Assembly (NCBI GenBank): GCA_017165825.1
Contig: CM029380.1
Span: 24,587,581 to 24,651,580 of the forward strand
Source: Hepsetus odoe
Lineage: Eukaryota > Chordata > Actinopteri > Characiformes > Hepsetidae
Direction: 5' to 3'
Length of the DNA: 64,000 nt
The first letter of the stretch is position 1. The number at the start of each line of letters is the position of its first letter. The translations under genes were made by a program, and so were the position numbers. This document shows positions 44,601-57,959 of this stretch, piece after piece. The notes under the pieces were generated by a model. It did not search any database, was not told the origin of the DNA, and worked only from the letters and a program-made list of their open reading frames with translations.

Positions 44601-47600
44601 ATCCTGCTGCCCTCTCAAAGCAAACTAGGACATGATTTCTTGCCTGGTTAGCTTTATATTCTGCTACTGGTGGTTTTACTTATTTTCTGATTATCAGCGA
44701 TGGTCTAGTGATTAGGGACGAGGCCCCAGGGTCAGAAGATCGTGGGTTCGAATCCCAGCCCAGTAGGTTGCACTGAGGTACTCTGAGCAAGGTATCGTCC
44801 CCATCACTGCCCCTCGGGCACTTTCAATAGCTGTGCCCTGCTGGACGTGTTTGTGCGTGGATTAAATGTAGAGGTGTCATTTCGTTGTGGTTCACTGCGT
44901 CTTGTGCCGTACTCACAATGACATGTGCAGACAAGAAGTCACTTTCACTTTTCACTTTCATTAGAATTTGGTATTCAGGGTTTTGATGATGACCGTGAAA
45001 GAAAAATATGAGTTTCCACAATACGCTGAACTGTTTCTTAAGCACTTTTTTGGAGGTCAGATTTGCACTTCTGACCATTGGTTGAACTTTTATACAGTAA
45101 TAATTTGATATTGTTGTTTAACAGTAAACACTTTATGGAGGACGATTTTGCCAGCGCCATTCGGAAAAAGCAGTCTGCATCCTGGGCGTTGAAATGGTTT
45201 GTACAGACTGCAGTTTTCTATATTTACATTTATTCATGTTTAACGTCGTTTTGTTATTCGTGATCACCCGGTGTCTGAATAAACAGGTTTATTTTTTTGT
45301 CTCTCTCAGCGTGAAAGCTGGGGTCAATCATTTCAAATCGGGACGACACGTTGAAGCCATGAATGAATATAATAAAGCCTTGGAGATCGACACCAATAAC
45401 GTTGAAGCCCTCGTCGCTCGCGGAGCTCTGTGAGTTTCTGTCACTTGAGAAATAATTATGGGTGCAGAGAATTAGGAATATTTCTCTTCCTCGTAGCTGG
45501 AACCGGTTTTTAGAAATATATTTGCTCTTGAGCAATTTGTCTGCTGCAGGTATGCGACCAAAGGCAGTTTGATGAAAGCTATAGACAACTTTGAACTGGC
45601 CCTGGAGAGCTGCCCGACACACAGGAACGCAAAGAAGTATCTCTGTCAAACACTAGTGGAGCGAGGCGGCCAGTAAGTCATCACAGATTATCATTCCACA
45701 CTAATTAAAAATGTCATTTATTTATTTATTATAGAAATATCCAATAAAATATTAAAATTGAACACTACACGATTAAAAAAACAATCTAATGATGTCTGAA
45801 AGAGGGCATCACCAATTTCCTTTCGGCTGCTCTTGTCAGGTGTCTCCACAGTTGATCATCTGTCTCCATTTCTTCCTGTCCTCTACATCTTTCACACACC
45901 CCAGCCTCCCACGTCCTCCGCTCATGAAGCTCCTCTTTGTCCTTCCTCTTCTCCTCTTTCCTGGCAGCTCCATCCTCAACATCCTCCTCCTGATATACTC
46001 CTCGTCTCTCCTCTGCACATTGGTCCAAACCAATGCAATCTTGCTTATTTCACATTTGTCCCCAGATCGTCCATGCTGAGCTGTCTCTCTAATGTACTCG
46101 TCCCTAATCCTGTCCATCATTTTCCCTCCCAACGCAAATCTCAGCATCTTTGACTGACACCTCCAGCTCCAACGGTCTGGCTTTTCATCACCGTCTCCAA
46201 TCTGTGTAATATAGCTGGTCTCACTACCGTCCTGTAAACCCTGTCTGTCACAGATCACTCCTGTCACTCTTCTCCACCCATTCCAACCTGCCTGCACTCT
46301 CTTCTTCTCTCTTTCACACTCACCGTCACTCTGAACTGTCCACCCTGAGTGTTTAAACTCCTCCCCCTTCACCTCCTCTACTCCCTCCATCCTCACCACT
46401 CCACTGTCCTCACTTTCATTCACACTCATGGACTTTATTTTAAAAACATGGGAAAAAAGCTCTATAATGTTAAAATGATCCAAATCTCCAGATACACACG
46501 CACTTGCGTCCCATGATGTCTCTAAAGGGCTGATCCGTGTCAGATCTGTGAGGCTGCAGGGCCGCAAACTTCACCCACTTCAATATTTCAGGTTGTGATG
46601 GAATTAATGAACAGCTATTTGATTTTCATTCTTTTGTCCATTGAGGCTGGAGGAGGAGGAGAAGCTGGTCACAGCAGAAGGGCTTTATAAACGAGCAATA
46701 GCCTTGGACGACACGTTCCAGGAGGCAGAGGAAGCACTGAGGAAGCTGCAGATGCGCATCCAGGTGAGGTGCCCAGATGCCCTATCCATCCAGAGTTTGA
46801 TCTCTGAGCTCTGAACGATCAGATCTGAATTGATTACGGTTCTTTAAGGTACAACCAATGAATCTCACTTTATGCTTTCGTTGAATTCTATGTTTAAAAA
46901 AATGTCCTACAAAGAAAAATAGTTGAGAATTAATGATTCAAAATGATTAAAATTAGATGTAATTGACAAGAACCGGTGCATCAAGATGTTTATTGATGTT
47001 CAACGTGTGGGCAGGCTGGGAGTTCGTATCTTGTTATACTGATGAAACATTTTTGTTATTTATGTGTCTCTTTGATGTGGGACATTGAACCCTGATTGCT
47101 GTGGGACCTTGAATCCTTCCAAATTGTGCCTGGTCGGCGTAAACGCCATCTCTGGAAAACCCTATTTGGACTGAAACTACACCGGTTTGTATTCCGCTGC
47201 CTGTACTAACTGGTAACTGTGCCTTTTTATTTTATATTCATTGCTAAACTGCAAAATGCTTTCTCACCTTCTTGATGTTTGGAACGCCCAATGAATTGGC
47301 TCCTAATTCGTACAACTGGTATTCTTTGTGACGGTATTGCTTTGCAAAAACATTGCTGTGCAACCGTTTGGTGTCCCTGATGGGACCCTGCATGCCTGAA
47401 TGATCTGTTTTCTTGCGTGGATTTGATTTGCACTGTGCCAACTGACCGCTCGTAAAGAAAACCATTAAACTGAAAGCCGAAGAGGCTTCTAGGGAGAAGG
47501 AAACGCAAAAGACCACGGAGACGAGCGCAGAAAAGTTGCGTAAGATCTTAAAAGAAGAAAAAAGGTAAAGACACACTCTCACAAACACACATGCGCACAC

Positions 47601-49594
47601 ACACACAGGCTCATCTTTGTAAATTTGTTTTATTGCTCTAAACTCTTTATACCACTTTGTACACTTTAACACTTCAGGACCCATCCAGAGGTCCTCACAG
47701 GTCACCTTTAATCAACCAGATTGACCAGTCATTGATGCTGATGATGGGAACAGTGTTTGTTTACTTCAGAAAAGACTCAGTAACTGATTCTCAGACTGCT
47801 CTTCAGGACAAGCAGTCGGGCCACATTTCTGCTTCGTCATTGTTTTGATTTGGGCGTGAGGGGAAATCTGAGGACTGGTTTGAGAACCTTTGCTCTGGAA
47901 AGTGGTAAATCTCACCGCACTACTAGAAGCATTGAAGGTAAAATGGGACATCGAGGGACGAATCAATGCTTTATAGATTTCTTTAACGTTCACACAGTCA
48001 TCCTCGCAGTTAACAGAAAACTAAAGGGTTGATATGGTCTCTTAGATTGATATGGTTGATATGGTTTCTAAGATTTCTTAGAAACATTGTGCATTCAAAC
48101 AGTCTTGTATTTACGAGATCAATTGTAAAATTATGACATTTTAAAAGTTATTATAATTCATATAGGTTATAGTGTAGCCTAGTATTCTAGGTCTTTTGTC
48201 GACCTGTAAAGAGAAATCATGTTTCAGATGTTTATGGGACGTATAACTGGGGGAATTCCAAGGAAGTACATCAGGATTTTGAACTGCTATTCAGGAATAT
48301 GTTCTATGTTGATCAGACCATAAAGTCCAAATATTAGTGGAACTGTAATGCCAAGCTGAAGTCATTTAAATAAAATTAGTGTAAAATATACTTAATGTGC
48401 TAAATATTTTTATAGAGACATGTGCTGTATACACAGTTTCTTAGCTTTACCCTTTTTTTAACAGCAATTTGTCCCGTATTAGTGAGGAAACGGTGGTCTG
48501 GTGGCAATGTCATCCTTTAACAAAATGAAAAGACATTTCATTGTGAAAGATGAGAGACATTAGCTGTTCAGTTCCTTTCCTCGAGTGCGCCCTGTAGCAT
48601 TTTTCCAGAGTAGTGTGACGAACAGAAAGTGGCCGGGTTGTTTTGCTCTGAGTGACTGGAATATTGGTTATGTATTCATTAACAGTCCACTGGATATAAT
48701 TGTTAATCTTGACCCTAAATACCTTTATTTTATAGTGCTTTCCATGTAACGAGTAAGTCAGTGAGTTTCGTCAAGTTTGATGAACTTGAGATGTTGTCCA
48801 GTTTAAATCTGTCAACTCTGCTTCCATCCAGAATGAAGAAGAAAAGGAGGAGGTCAGACTCCTCTTCCGTAACGTCCTCCAGCTCGGAGTCCTCCAGTTC
48901 CGAATCGTCCCCGTCGTCAAGCCGCAAAAAGGCCAAGAAGCGGAAGCGCAAACGTAGGCGCTCCTCGCACGGCAGTAAGAAACGCAAGCGGAGGATTTCG
49001 TCTCGCGAGGACGAGGAGGACTACCCGCTTCCCGCAAACACCTCGGCCTCCTTCATCAATCAGAAGCAAGCCCTGGCCAGGCTGCTCGATGAGGAGCGTG
49101 GCGCTGAAGACAGAAGGGGAAGCAGGGCAGAAGACGGCAGAGGTAGGTTTGAAGACAGTCCTTTTGGCCACAGTCCACAGGCTCAGAGCGGCAAGGTCAA
49201 GGGTCACCAAGACGGCCCTGGAGTGAACGGCAGCAAAAGCCAGAATCATCGCCGCAAATCGGACGACAGCTTTAAGGAAAGTTCGAGCCGCGATTTCTCC
49301 AGGAGCAGGAGGGATTCGTCCTCCTCCGCTTATTCGGAGCAGTCCCGCAAATCCGACCGACCCCCGAGGGAGGAATCGGCGCAGACCGGGGGCCGAGGGA
49401 GGTCAGAGGTCGGTGGCTTGGACAGAGCAGGTAAAACTGACCGCAGGAGCAGCAGAGGAAGTGAAGGGAAGGAGTGCAGCGGAGAGGGAAGCAGGGCTTC
49501 AAACGGGAGCAACAAAAAGGACGTGCCTGTTAGTTTACTAAACATCTTCAACCAGATCGCGGAGTTTGAGAAAGAAAGAAAGCAGAAGAAGTGA
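41607..49594 (+). CDS. ttc14: Tetratricopeptide repeat protein 14, complete coding region
   Basis: Coding exons: 41650-41783 (ATG; MDRDLLRQSVSYHG), 42050-42171, 42453-42652, 42824-42908, 43469-43598, 43731-43886, 45125-45196, 45310-45429, 45550-45672, 46646-46763, 47458-47564, 48832-49594 (TGA). All join in phase, giving about 709 residues (human TTC14 about 770). An acceptor at 41605-41606 implies an upstream 5' UTR exon. Domains: an S1 RNA-binding fold about 115-200 (RGDVVIGRITSIRDFGFFV), TPR repeats about 300-415 (AMNEYNKALEIDTNNVEALV, AIDNFELALESCPTHRNAKK), a Lys-rich coiled stretch, then a Ser/Arg-rich tail ending in the conserved VSLLNIFNQIAEFEKE block. This is a nuclear RNA-associated protein by family features; its exact role is poorly defined. 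Introns hold SINE and RTE insertions (43.9-45.0 and 45.8-46.4 kb). Confidence 0.95.
43994..44571 (+). mobile_element. Type A SINE split by an RTE fragment
   Basis: The SINE 5' part is 43994-44154 (CTGGCCTGCTGG head to CCCCCTGCTGTACAGTGT) and the 3' part is 44490-44571 (GTGGGTTAAACGCAGAG to TTTCACTTTCACTT). Between them lies a minus-strand RTE 3' end. The RTE is therefore the later arrival. In ttc14 intron 6. Confidence 0.8.
44155..44488 (-). mobile_element. RTE-clade LINE 3' end, inserted in a SINE
   Basis: The minus-strand reading gives LRFSLGVTGMDKIRNKYIRR, TGQVRPFGDNVGEARLVWTC and ends ... RCGDP plus an AAGAAGAAG terminus. Truncated at its 5' end. Confidence 0.8.
44694..44960 (+). mobile_element. 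tRNA-derived SINE, type A
   Basis: CAGCGATGGTCTAGTGATTA head, GGTTCGAATCCCAGCC box B, body and a triple CACTTT end. In ttc14 intron 6. Confidence 0.85.
45806..46445 (-). mobile_element. RTE-clade LINE 3' fragment in ttc14 intron 9
   Basis: The minus-strand frame reads VQAGWNGWRRVTGVICDR, KMLRFALGGKMMDRIRDEYI, EYIRRRMLRMELPGKRRRG, KKWRQMINCGDT, the RTE C-terminus with small deletions. The overlapping 243-codon frame is this element. Confidence 0.85.
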
Positions 49595-49968
49595 ACCGAG
49601 CACTATTTTCAGTGTTGCATGTCTGTTTGTTTTAATGTTTGTTTTTTTCGTAAAGGGAAGGAACGATGACGTCCTGGATAATAACAGAATTATTGAATTA
49701 TAACTGTGGCCTGCCCAGTAAGAGTTCTGCCTTTGATTTACTTTCTCTTTCATTCTTTCTTTAAAGTTCAGCGGCATCACATGTTGATCCATATCATCCT
49801 GGGCCTGTATTTCTGGTTTCGACCGTTTTGGGTCATATCGTTGTGTCAAGGTCGAACTGATTTTGTGGACCTTTCGACGTGTTGCTGCAGTTCACTCGTC
49901 CTTCATGCCTTTTTTCTGGAATGCAGAATATTCTGTGTTGAAGCATATCCTTGAGGTTTATGGCTCTT

Positions 49969-49975
49969 CATTAAA
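49969..49975 (+). terminator. ttc14: Likely ttc14 poly(A) signal
   Basis: ATTAAA within TTCATTAAAAGC, some 375 bases after the stop codon, is the nearest good hexamer. A longer 3' UTR cannot be excluded. Confidence 0.4.
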
Positions 49976-52654
49976 AGCTTTCTGTAAAAATGCAGAATCC
50001 TGTTTAACTCTTCACTTTAAGGAAGACGTCCAAACTTTGTGAGTTTATGTCCCCCAGCGAAGCTCTACGTGTCTCTTGAGTGTCTTTATGGGAAGGTGAT
50101 GATGGTAAAATTGCCCTAAATTACTTTTCTTTTGTCCCTCCATCACGGACGGGCTCAGTTTCAGTCAGAAATCTTCTCCAAACTGATGGCATCATTAGTT
50201 GTAATGTAAAGTATTTGTTTATAGGTACTATTGTTGACGCAGGAAAAGAGAAATCGTGCTTCAGAATTATGAAGTTTAATTTGGAGTTTGGGGTGAATAA
50301 TTCATAGGAAACAATAAGATATATAATATATGTATAACAGACAATGTATTTTTTTTGTTTTTAATATTCGATCATTTAAATTTTGATCATTTTACTGAAT
50401 GCCAAGGCAATAGACTGATCAATAATTACCAAAATATCAGTTAAAAAAAAAAAGTAAACTGTCAAATGTACATTTCTAATAATAAGACACTAATAAGTGT
50501 CATTATTAAGCTATTAGCAATTGTTAGCTACATTGATGCCGTTTCATTTAACAACCCTAGCTGTTCAATATACCAGAAAATACTGTTCATGCAGGAAAAT
50601 GAAACACGGCCTTTAACTGAGGAGTCCTATTGATTCCTGATTTGTCGATCGTTATCAACTATTGATCGATCCTTCAAAAGCCTGGGAGCTTTACTTCATT
50701 TTAATGCCTCAGATGCAAGAGAATGATTTTAATACTCAGCACATGATCTAATGCTTTAAAGTGTCCTTCAGGAAAGCTGGCCTTCAGCATCCTTCTCCCA
50801 AAACATGGAGAAAAGAAACAAGACCAAGTGCGCATGCAATGACAACTCTGTCCAGTAGAGGGCAGTGCAACACTGGGTCACAATATTGCAGGCCCACTGC
50901 TACTATGTAGCACCTAAACCATCTTCTACAACCTTGTGTTTTTGCTTTTGTTCATATTAACTATTAGACATCATGGGATGGCTCATTTACACAGATAGTT
51001 CACACAATATTTAGAAGTGTTATTTTAAAAAGTAGCCTGGCTGCACTCACTTTTAGCCTTGCTCGAATGTTTAACGTTCTAGTTTCTCGCTGTAAGGCTG
51101 ACAGGTTGTCTCCAGACAGTGTGAAGGAACATCACTAAAACACTCATTAACTCAAACCACTCTAGGTGGCCTAGTGTTTAGGGACGAGGCCCCCGGATCG
51201 GAAGATCGTGGTTTCGAATCCCAGACCAGTACCTTGCCGTCCCCATCACTCCTCCCTGGCAGCTTTCAATAGCTGCCCCCTACTGCACGTGTTTGTGTGT
51301 GTGTGTGTGTGGGTAAAATGCAATTGTGCAAATGCGGGTGGGAGGTGTTCTCACAATGACAAGAATAGTCACTTTCACTTCACTTTCATTAAAGGCTAAA
51401 AGCAGCATTAATATGGAAGTGTTCCTCGTAAGCATGTGAGGATAATGGCGCGTTGTCAGGAGGACGGAGGGCGCATCTGCTTTATTGTGGTCCCAGTTCA
51501 CAAAGGCAGGCTTCTGGTTCCAGCTGTGCAGCCGCAGGGGTGGCACTGGCACAAATTAAAACAGAATTTCGTCATTGTTCGGCGGCTATGAGGCCACAAG
51601 GTAAAAGCGTCTCTTTCCAGGGCCACTTTAGATGCAGGAGATGTGCAAACACACACACACACACACACACACAGAGTCTCTGAATTGGAATGCATCCCTG
51701 AAAGAGGAAAACGCACAGAAAGGCCTTTCAGCCGCATCAGTCCACGTGGCTCCAGCTCCACTCTGGCCCACAAAGGTCCCGAACGCGTCCGGTTTTTACT
51801 TCAAACCCCTCCGACTTTGCACTTTGTTTAATATTTGCTAAACCTCCTTTATTTTTATCCTCACAAGCGTGGCATTGCTCCTGCAGCTTCCTCCACCAGT
51901 TATCCTCTGCTTTTCTCCCCTCCAGATGTGCCTCGGAGGGCCCTTCTCTCCAGCAGGCCACTGAGGAGCCTCTGAAGGACCTCTATAGTCCTTCAATAGC
52001 TCTCGGTAATGGCCCTCAACGCAGGACAGACATGACTGCGTTTGATGAAGTGGCAGATTCTGAGCGAGGGAATTACTCGTCCCTTCTCTCTCCCCCTCTC
52101 GTACTTTTTGATGGACATAAAAAAGAAGGGAGGCTCCTTTCACAGCTGAAATTTGGTTTGTATGAAGTAATTCTCTGCCCGAATATAATCGGACATGCTG
52201 ACTGAGACGAGGCATTCATTCAGAATTCGAGTTGGAATTGGACAAAAAAAGAAATCTCCAGGCTCCAACCAAAGGAGACACCCCCACTGAATTACCAGAG
52301 CAGGACGTCTTCATGTTGGAGGAAAAATGGAGCGCTAAAATTGGGCCAGCGCCTTTAAAGCCCCTCACAATTAGAATGAAAACCCTCCCGTTCAAAGGAA
52401 TACATTAGTCAGAATAAATAGGAAATCAGAAGAATTTCCTTGAGAGACGGGAAAATCGGCCCCTCGGCCACGATCTGTTTTCTTCTGTTTGGACGGCGTG
52501 TGTGTGTGTGTGTGTGTGTTGGGTCATGTTGTGCTGAGTGTGTGACCTTTTCTCTCTCTCAGTGGTTAACTTTGGCCATAAGGGTCACACAAGGTCATTG
52601 AGGTCACCTATGTCACGTTTTGACCTCACATACATCAGACATTAGCCTACACTC
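49976..52654. other. Intergenic 3' of ttc14, no gene seen
   Basis: Holds a type A SINE (51165-51392), GT/AC microsatellites (51289-51311, 51649-51672, 52498-52520) and a non-repetitive block at about 51840-52460 containing runs such as CATTAGTCAGAATAAATAGG. Confidence 0.5.
51165..51392 (+). mobile_element. tRNA-derived SINE, type A
   Basis: Starts GGTGGCCTAGTGTTTAGGGA, box B GGTTTCGAATCCC, a body with a GT microsatellite grown inside it (51289-51311), end CACTTTCACTTCAC. Confidence 0.8.
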
Positions 52655-52800
52655 ACTGGCCACTTTATAAGAAACAGCAACCTAGCATGTCCAATAACTG
52701 GCCACTTTATTAGAAACAGCTACTTCGTGCTTCAACTTGATGGCCATTTTATTGAAAACGCCTTGTGCACGTTCCATTAATTGGCCACTTTATTGGAAAC
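52655..52800. repeat. Tandem GGCCACTTTATTAGAAAC-type repeat
   Basis: Four diverged units around TGGCCACTTTATNAGAAACA, at about 40-50 base spacing. A recurrent fish repeat sequence. Family not assigned. Confidence 0.7.
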
Positions 52801-52854
52801 CCCTCCTGTAGAGCTGCTGTTCGGTTACAGACTATAGTTCACCTGCTGCTGCTG

Positions 52855-53740
52855 CAGCTTCTTCTTCTTTTGGCTCTTCTCATTAGGGGACGCCACAGCG
52901 GATCAACCTCTCCGTTTCCTCCTGTCCTCCTCCTTCTTTAACTCTGACACCTTCTGTCTTTTCATCACAGTCTCCAAACCGTACAACATAGCTGGTCTCC
53001 ATACCGTCCTGTAAACCTTCCCTTTGACTCTAGCTGGTACCCGTCTGTCACAAATCACTCCAGCCACTCTTCTCCACTCTTTTCAACCTTCCTGCGCTCT
53101 CTTCTTCACCTCTCTTCCACACTCGCCGTTACACTGAACTGTTGAGCCCAAGTATTTAAACTCCTCCATCTTTGTCTCCTCTACTCCCTCCATCCTCACC
53201 ACTCTGCTTTCCTCCCTTTCATTCACACTCATATTCTGTCTTTGTCCAACTCACTTTCATTCCTCTCCTCTCTAAAGCAGATCTCCATCTCTCCAGGTTC
53301 TCCTCAAGCTGCAGATCACAATCTCATCAGCAAACATCATCGTCCACGAAACTCCTGTCTAACCTCATCCATCAACCCTGTCCAATACTACTGCAAATGG
53401 CTGGATTACGTCACTCCCACTGCAGATCTCACCACTGTCACACTGCTCTCATACATATCCTGAACTACTCTCACATACTTCTCAGCCACTACTGACTTCC
53501 TCATACAAAACCACAACTCCTCTCTAGGCAATCTGTTATATGCTTTCTCCAAGTCCACAAAGGTGCAATGTAACTCCTTCTGACCTTCTCTGTACTTTTC
53601 CATCAACACCTTCAGAGCAAACATTGTAGACATCTGTAGAGCTCTATCTCTGCATGAAACCATACTGCTGTTCACTGATCATCACCTCTTTTCTTAACCT
53701 GCTTCCACGACTCTTTCCCAGAACTTCATGCTGTGTCTGA
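52855..53740 (-). mobile_element. RTE-clade LINE, longer 3' fragment
   Basis: Minus strand from about 53740 down: RT palm residues KVLMEKYREGQKELHC, FVDLEKAYNRLPREELWFCM, YVRVVQDMYESS, then further degraded sequence to the 3' end near 52860 (AAGAAGAAG). The FADD catalytic region is absent or broken. The 89-codon frame at 53406-53675 belongs to it. Confidence 0.8.
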
Positions 53741-54650
53741 TCAACTTTACCCCTCTATAGTTACTACACCTCACCTGCTGCTGCACAGTTTAGAAAAAGA
53801 CCAACACAGAGCCTCTGCTGTCCAGTTTTTTTCTGGGTGGTGGACAGTTCTCAACACAGAGGTGACCCAGACATGGCAGCAAAAGTCTGAAGGGTTCACA
53901 CAAACAGTGGGGATGTTCTCCAGCTGTTACTAAATGGGGGGGGTCTGATCAAGTGGCCTGGGATTAATTTACTTATCTTGACATTTACAGCCAAGTAGAA
54001 GATCTAGCTCAAGGCATCGCACTTCTCAACTGATATCACACAACGTGAGCAATTTTGGACAAAGAAAGATCGAGACCATGTTTCATGAACCTTTTCCCCA
54101 ATGCTGGCTTCTACAAGACCACGTCTCCCTGAAGTGTATCTGACTTCACAGCTGAAGGAAAATCACTCTTAACGTCAATGTAATGAGTTTTCATCCCATT
54201 TCCATTTTACGCAGCTCATTAATGCTGAGAATTTGCCACATCTGGTCACTTTTTCATGTCCGGGAAAGTGGGCCTGAACTTCTAGTGTGGCCAGAAATGC
54301 CTAGTAAGTGGAACGGACCATCAGTGACACTCGTTTGGGGGAAACGGGGGGATTTTAAAGGTTTAGAAACGAGCGTGAAAACATCCATCGATGCACATTC
54401 TCGCCGCAGTAATCAACGATGCACTGAGATGTAATATTTTCGGAGTTGTGAGTCTTTTTTTTCACTCCTTTTGTGACCCCCTGGCTGCTGCAGGGAGCGA
54501 AGAAACACTCCAGCTCAGCAACAAACACATCTGAATACAGGCTTTGAAAAGTGTGTGAATTCCATTACACTTGTGAACTAGAAAAGATTTGGGTTAATTT
54601 GGTAAACACAGGGTCGCCGCGTCTACAACAGGGCCTGAGAAGCATTGAGA
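53741..54650. other. Intergenic, no gene seen
   Basis: No repeat, domain or RNA gene recognised. Confidence 0.4.
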
Positions 54651-54692
54651 GATGTGGATGGAAATTTCAAGAGAGCTGAATTTCCAAGAGGG

Positions 54693-54745
54693 AGGGAGGG
54701 AGGGATGGGGATGGAGAGGGAGAGAGAGAGAGAGAGAGAGGGGAA
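54693..54745. repeat. GGGA / (GA)n low-complexity tract
   Basis: GAGGGAGGGAGGGAGGGATG followed by about 10 GA units. Confidence 0.95.
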
Positions 54746-54819
54746 GGAAAGAAATGCTGACTGTGTGGACCCAGCCTGGGCTAAATCCAGGGGAGAGATA
54801 TGAAGACTTTCTAATTTGC

Positions 54820-55300
54820 TTTCCCTCCTATTTTAATAATAGCTGTGCATAAGTAATTTATGAAAGGCCAAGCAGGCAGTGGGCGACGGAAAATTAAACT
54901 CATTTTATCTGTAAGGCAGGTGGATTTCTATTTATCATTAGCATGCATAGAATTTGCACAATGTTATTTCTCATAGTGATGGAATGTAACCAAATAATGT
55001 ATGAAGCACCCCTCCTCCCCTCCCTTCCTCTTCCCCCCCCTTTTTGCTTACGCACAAGTGAAATTTGCAGATAAAAGTGGCGCTCCTTCGCAATTTTCTG
55101 CAACCACAACCTAATTCTTCGAGGCTTCTTATTACAGCGCGGGATCATTTGCTTTGCATCAAAGAGTGACATAAGTGACATTAGTGTTTCTCTGTGATGT
55201 GGTGAGATGCGGATGCGCCGTGTGATCTGCTCAATCGCACGGTACTCGTTCGCCTCGCTGCAGAACAGAAGTGCTTAAATGTGTAATAAAGGCAGTGCAT
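54820..55300. promoter_or_regulatory. Candidate conserved non-coding element
   Basis: Non-repetitive, motif-dense stretch. It includes a TCF/LEF-type site (reverse CTTTGATG) overlapping an octamer-half TTTGCAT at 55153-55164. No coding frame. Conservation is a guess from texture and cannot be shown here. Confidence 0.3.
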
Positions 55301-55369
55301 GTATAAAAAGATAGAAAAAAAATATACTTATATATACATACATACATAAAAACATAGAAATGATGTATA

Positions 55370-55472
55370 GATTTTTTTTACTACTTCACTATAAGAATAT
55401 ATATATATATATATAGACTGTGTATGTCCATTATCTAAATAAATATATAAATGTTTATTGAACTATTTCACA

Positions 55473-55528
<56 letters not shown>

Positions 55529-55565
55529 GTAAAATAGTTAATAATATATAAATTAATATATACTT
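55370..55565. repeat. (AT)n, (TC)n and (TA)n microsatellites
   Basis: ATATAT at 55397-55416, about 15 CT units at 55476-55505, directly followed by TATATA to 55530. Confidence 0.95.
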
Positions 55566-56336
55566 TATAAAAATTAATAAAACATAGCATTAGCCATTTT
55601 TAATCTCTGAAGTTGACCAAATAAACAGTAATTGAGTGTTGAAATGATCAGAAGCCTGTCTCTGTACAGGACGTGACATAAAATGAATAATGATGATGTT
55701 AATAATAGTAACAATGAAGCAAATGGTGGAGTCGGTTGGGACGTGTGTCGGTGAGGTTTCTGGTGGGGGTTTGGTGGGGGATGCTGGAGAGCAGCTCTAA
55801 TGCAGAATGAAGTTGAACCCCTGGCCATAAGCAGATTATGAGCATTTATAATGGTTTGTTATCATAATATTCTGTGCAGCATATTTCAAACTTGTGTTGT
55901 GCAGTTTTACACATGCAGGAGAAGATCATAGTTAATTCTGCTGATTTGTGGTCCTGCTGCTCGGCCTATCACGCGCCACATCAGAAATACTAACAAGCTT
56001 AGGATAAGCTTTGGCTGCAGCCTTATGAGGTTTGAATTTGTGGAGGCGCCGACGGCCTGCGCCGCAAAATCTCACTTCAGCAGAAACGGGAACTATTCCC
56101 ATAAAAAAAAAAAAATTAGTGCTACTGCACGGATTTCTGCAAGGGAAGGAGGAAAAGGAGGAAAAATTCCATGCGTGTACATTTCTGGAAAGAAGTCGAC
56201 TGTAGCCCACAAAAGCTTTTAAAGTGTTTCGGCAGCAGGATTCACCGGACTGGTCCTGTAGTCTTACAGGCCGGCCGTTTTAACGAGGAAACCACTCAGT
56301 TAGTGATGAAAGTGATGATGTTTAACGATCAGGACG

Positions 56337-56390
56337 TTCGTTCCATCCATCGTTCCATCCATCGTTCCATCCGTCCATCATTCAGTCACT
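56337..56390. repeat. CCATCGTTCCAT short tandem repeat
   Basis: Units of TCGTTCCATCCA repeated about four times. Confidence 0.8.
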
Positions 56391-57084
56391 ATACACATGT
56401 TTATTCTTTAAAAATGAAAAAGTGTTTATTATCAGCCTTCCTGCTTTAATTAACTTCGCTGTGCGAAAGTATTTGGCCGTCTGATCTGTTTCGAATCATT
56501 TTGATGTTTTAGGGTCCGGATGTTCAGTACATTACAAACAGCACACACAGGATATCATTGCTGTTGGACAAAACACGTATCACCAAACATTTTAATCCCA
56601 GCCATTTTGGAGGGATTCTATTGGTCGGTTAATCCTGAAACAGTCCAAATAAAAGAAGGACCATCCATCCATCCATTCATCCATCCATCCCTGCATTATC
56701 TGAAATATCTCAGCAGTTCAGATGATAATTCTGAAGACTGGTTTTGGAAACGGATGCTGTAACACAAAGTTTTCTGCGCAAGAGTATGAGGTCGTCTGAT
56801 ACATTTTGATAGAAGCTTTTCTTTTTTGCACATTAAGCACTTTTTGCTTCTTTTCAACGCTTCTTTTATGTTTTTTCTTTTGAATAAGTTATGATGTCTG
56901 TGTGGTTAAAGGAAGTGAAGTGAAGAGTTTAAGTCACTAAATCCGTGTCATTTTCTTGGAGTATTGCTGGTCAGTTTGGTTTATCATGATATGGGCCTTT
57001 TAAACAAAGTTCATGGCTCTCTTAAACTTTTGCAAGTTCACATGGAGGTTGGTGTTTAATGCAGCTTTGGTGCACACTTTCGGT

Positions 57085-57262
57085 GCTGCAGGGTTGAAGG
57101 CCATCGCCTCACGGTGAGAAGGTTCTGGGTTCTCTGTGGAGTGTACGTGTGTGTGTGGGATGGACCAGCAACCTGTTCAGGGTGTCCTCCCTTTGACCTA
57201 AGAGTGGGATTAGAAGGTCAGAGGATGGATGGACGGATGGATGGCTGGATGGATGGATAGTT
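57085..57262 (+). mobile_element. Degraded SINE-like element with LINE-type tail
   Basis: CATCGCCTCACGGTGAGAAG with GGTTCTGGGTTCTC resembles a tRNA-like head and box B. It continues into AGCAACCTGTTCAGGGTGTC and (GGAT)n, a tail related to that of type B SINEs. Diverged. Confidence 0.5.
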
Positions 57263-57959
57263 TAACAAATTGTAAAGGAAAGTAGAGTCGATGAGGCATA
57301 ACTTTTGGACATTTTTTCCAAAAAGACAGTTGTTTTTTAGTTAAACTGTACGGGAGTGTCTCTATGGAGTGTGTTTCTTCATTTGCACTCAACAAAACCT
57401 GTCACCTGTCATCTCTCACGCTGTTCAGGAACTACAGACCTCAGCCTTCCAGTCTTGGAGAACATTAAAAACAAAAGAATCTTCTGAAGGGGAAGCTATA
57501 ACTTAGTCACACCCCACTGTTGTGCTTTTAAAGGACCCATATCATGTAAAACTTAAAGAAGTTGAGGCCAAAACTGGTCAAATCTGCCAATTACACACAT
57601 GCAGATGATATTTCACTGACGTGTCCTAAGAACCCATTCATGGTGCGTCTTTTAAGCCTGCTGTTTAGGTTTTGCCCGTCCTCCGTTTAGGGGCTTAGTC
57701 CTAGTTTTGGTGTCATTGTGACTGAGATGCACCTTTACATATTTTATTCTTAAAGGCAGCCTGTTAGTTCAAAGAGTTAATGGGAAAAAAAGGGAATTAA
57801 GACTGTTTTTGGTGCATAAAGCTACACAAAAACCTAAAACGTGTCCTTTAATGGAAAAGTTGGAGCAGTAGATGTTGCAAAGTTCGCATGAAACCCCCGG
57901 GTTCGGCTCTCGGAGAGATCTGAGGCAGTTAAATCATATTTGCTCATATTTGAGACACT

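Noticed and set aside
45836..46567. Minus-strand frame of 243 codons inside ttc14
   Set aside because: Decayed RTE LINE C-terminus, not a host gene.
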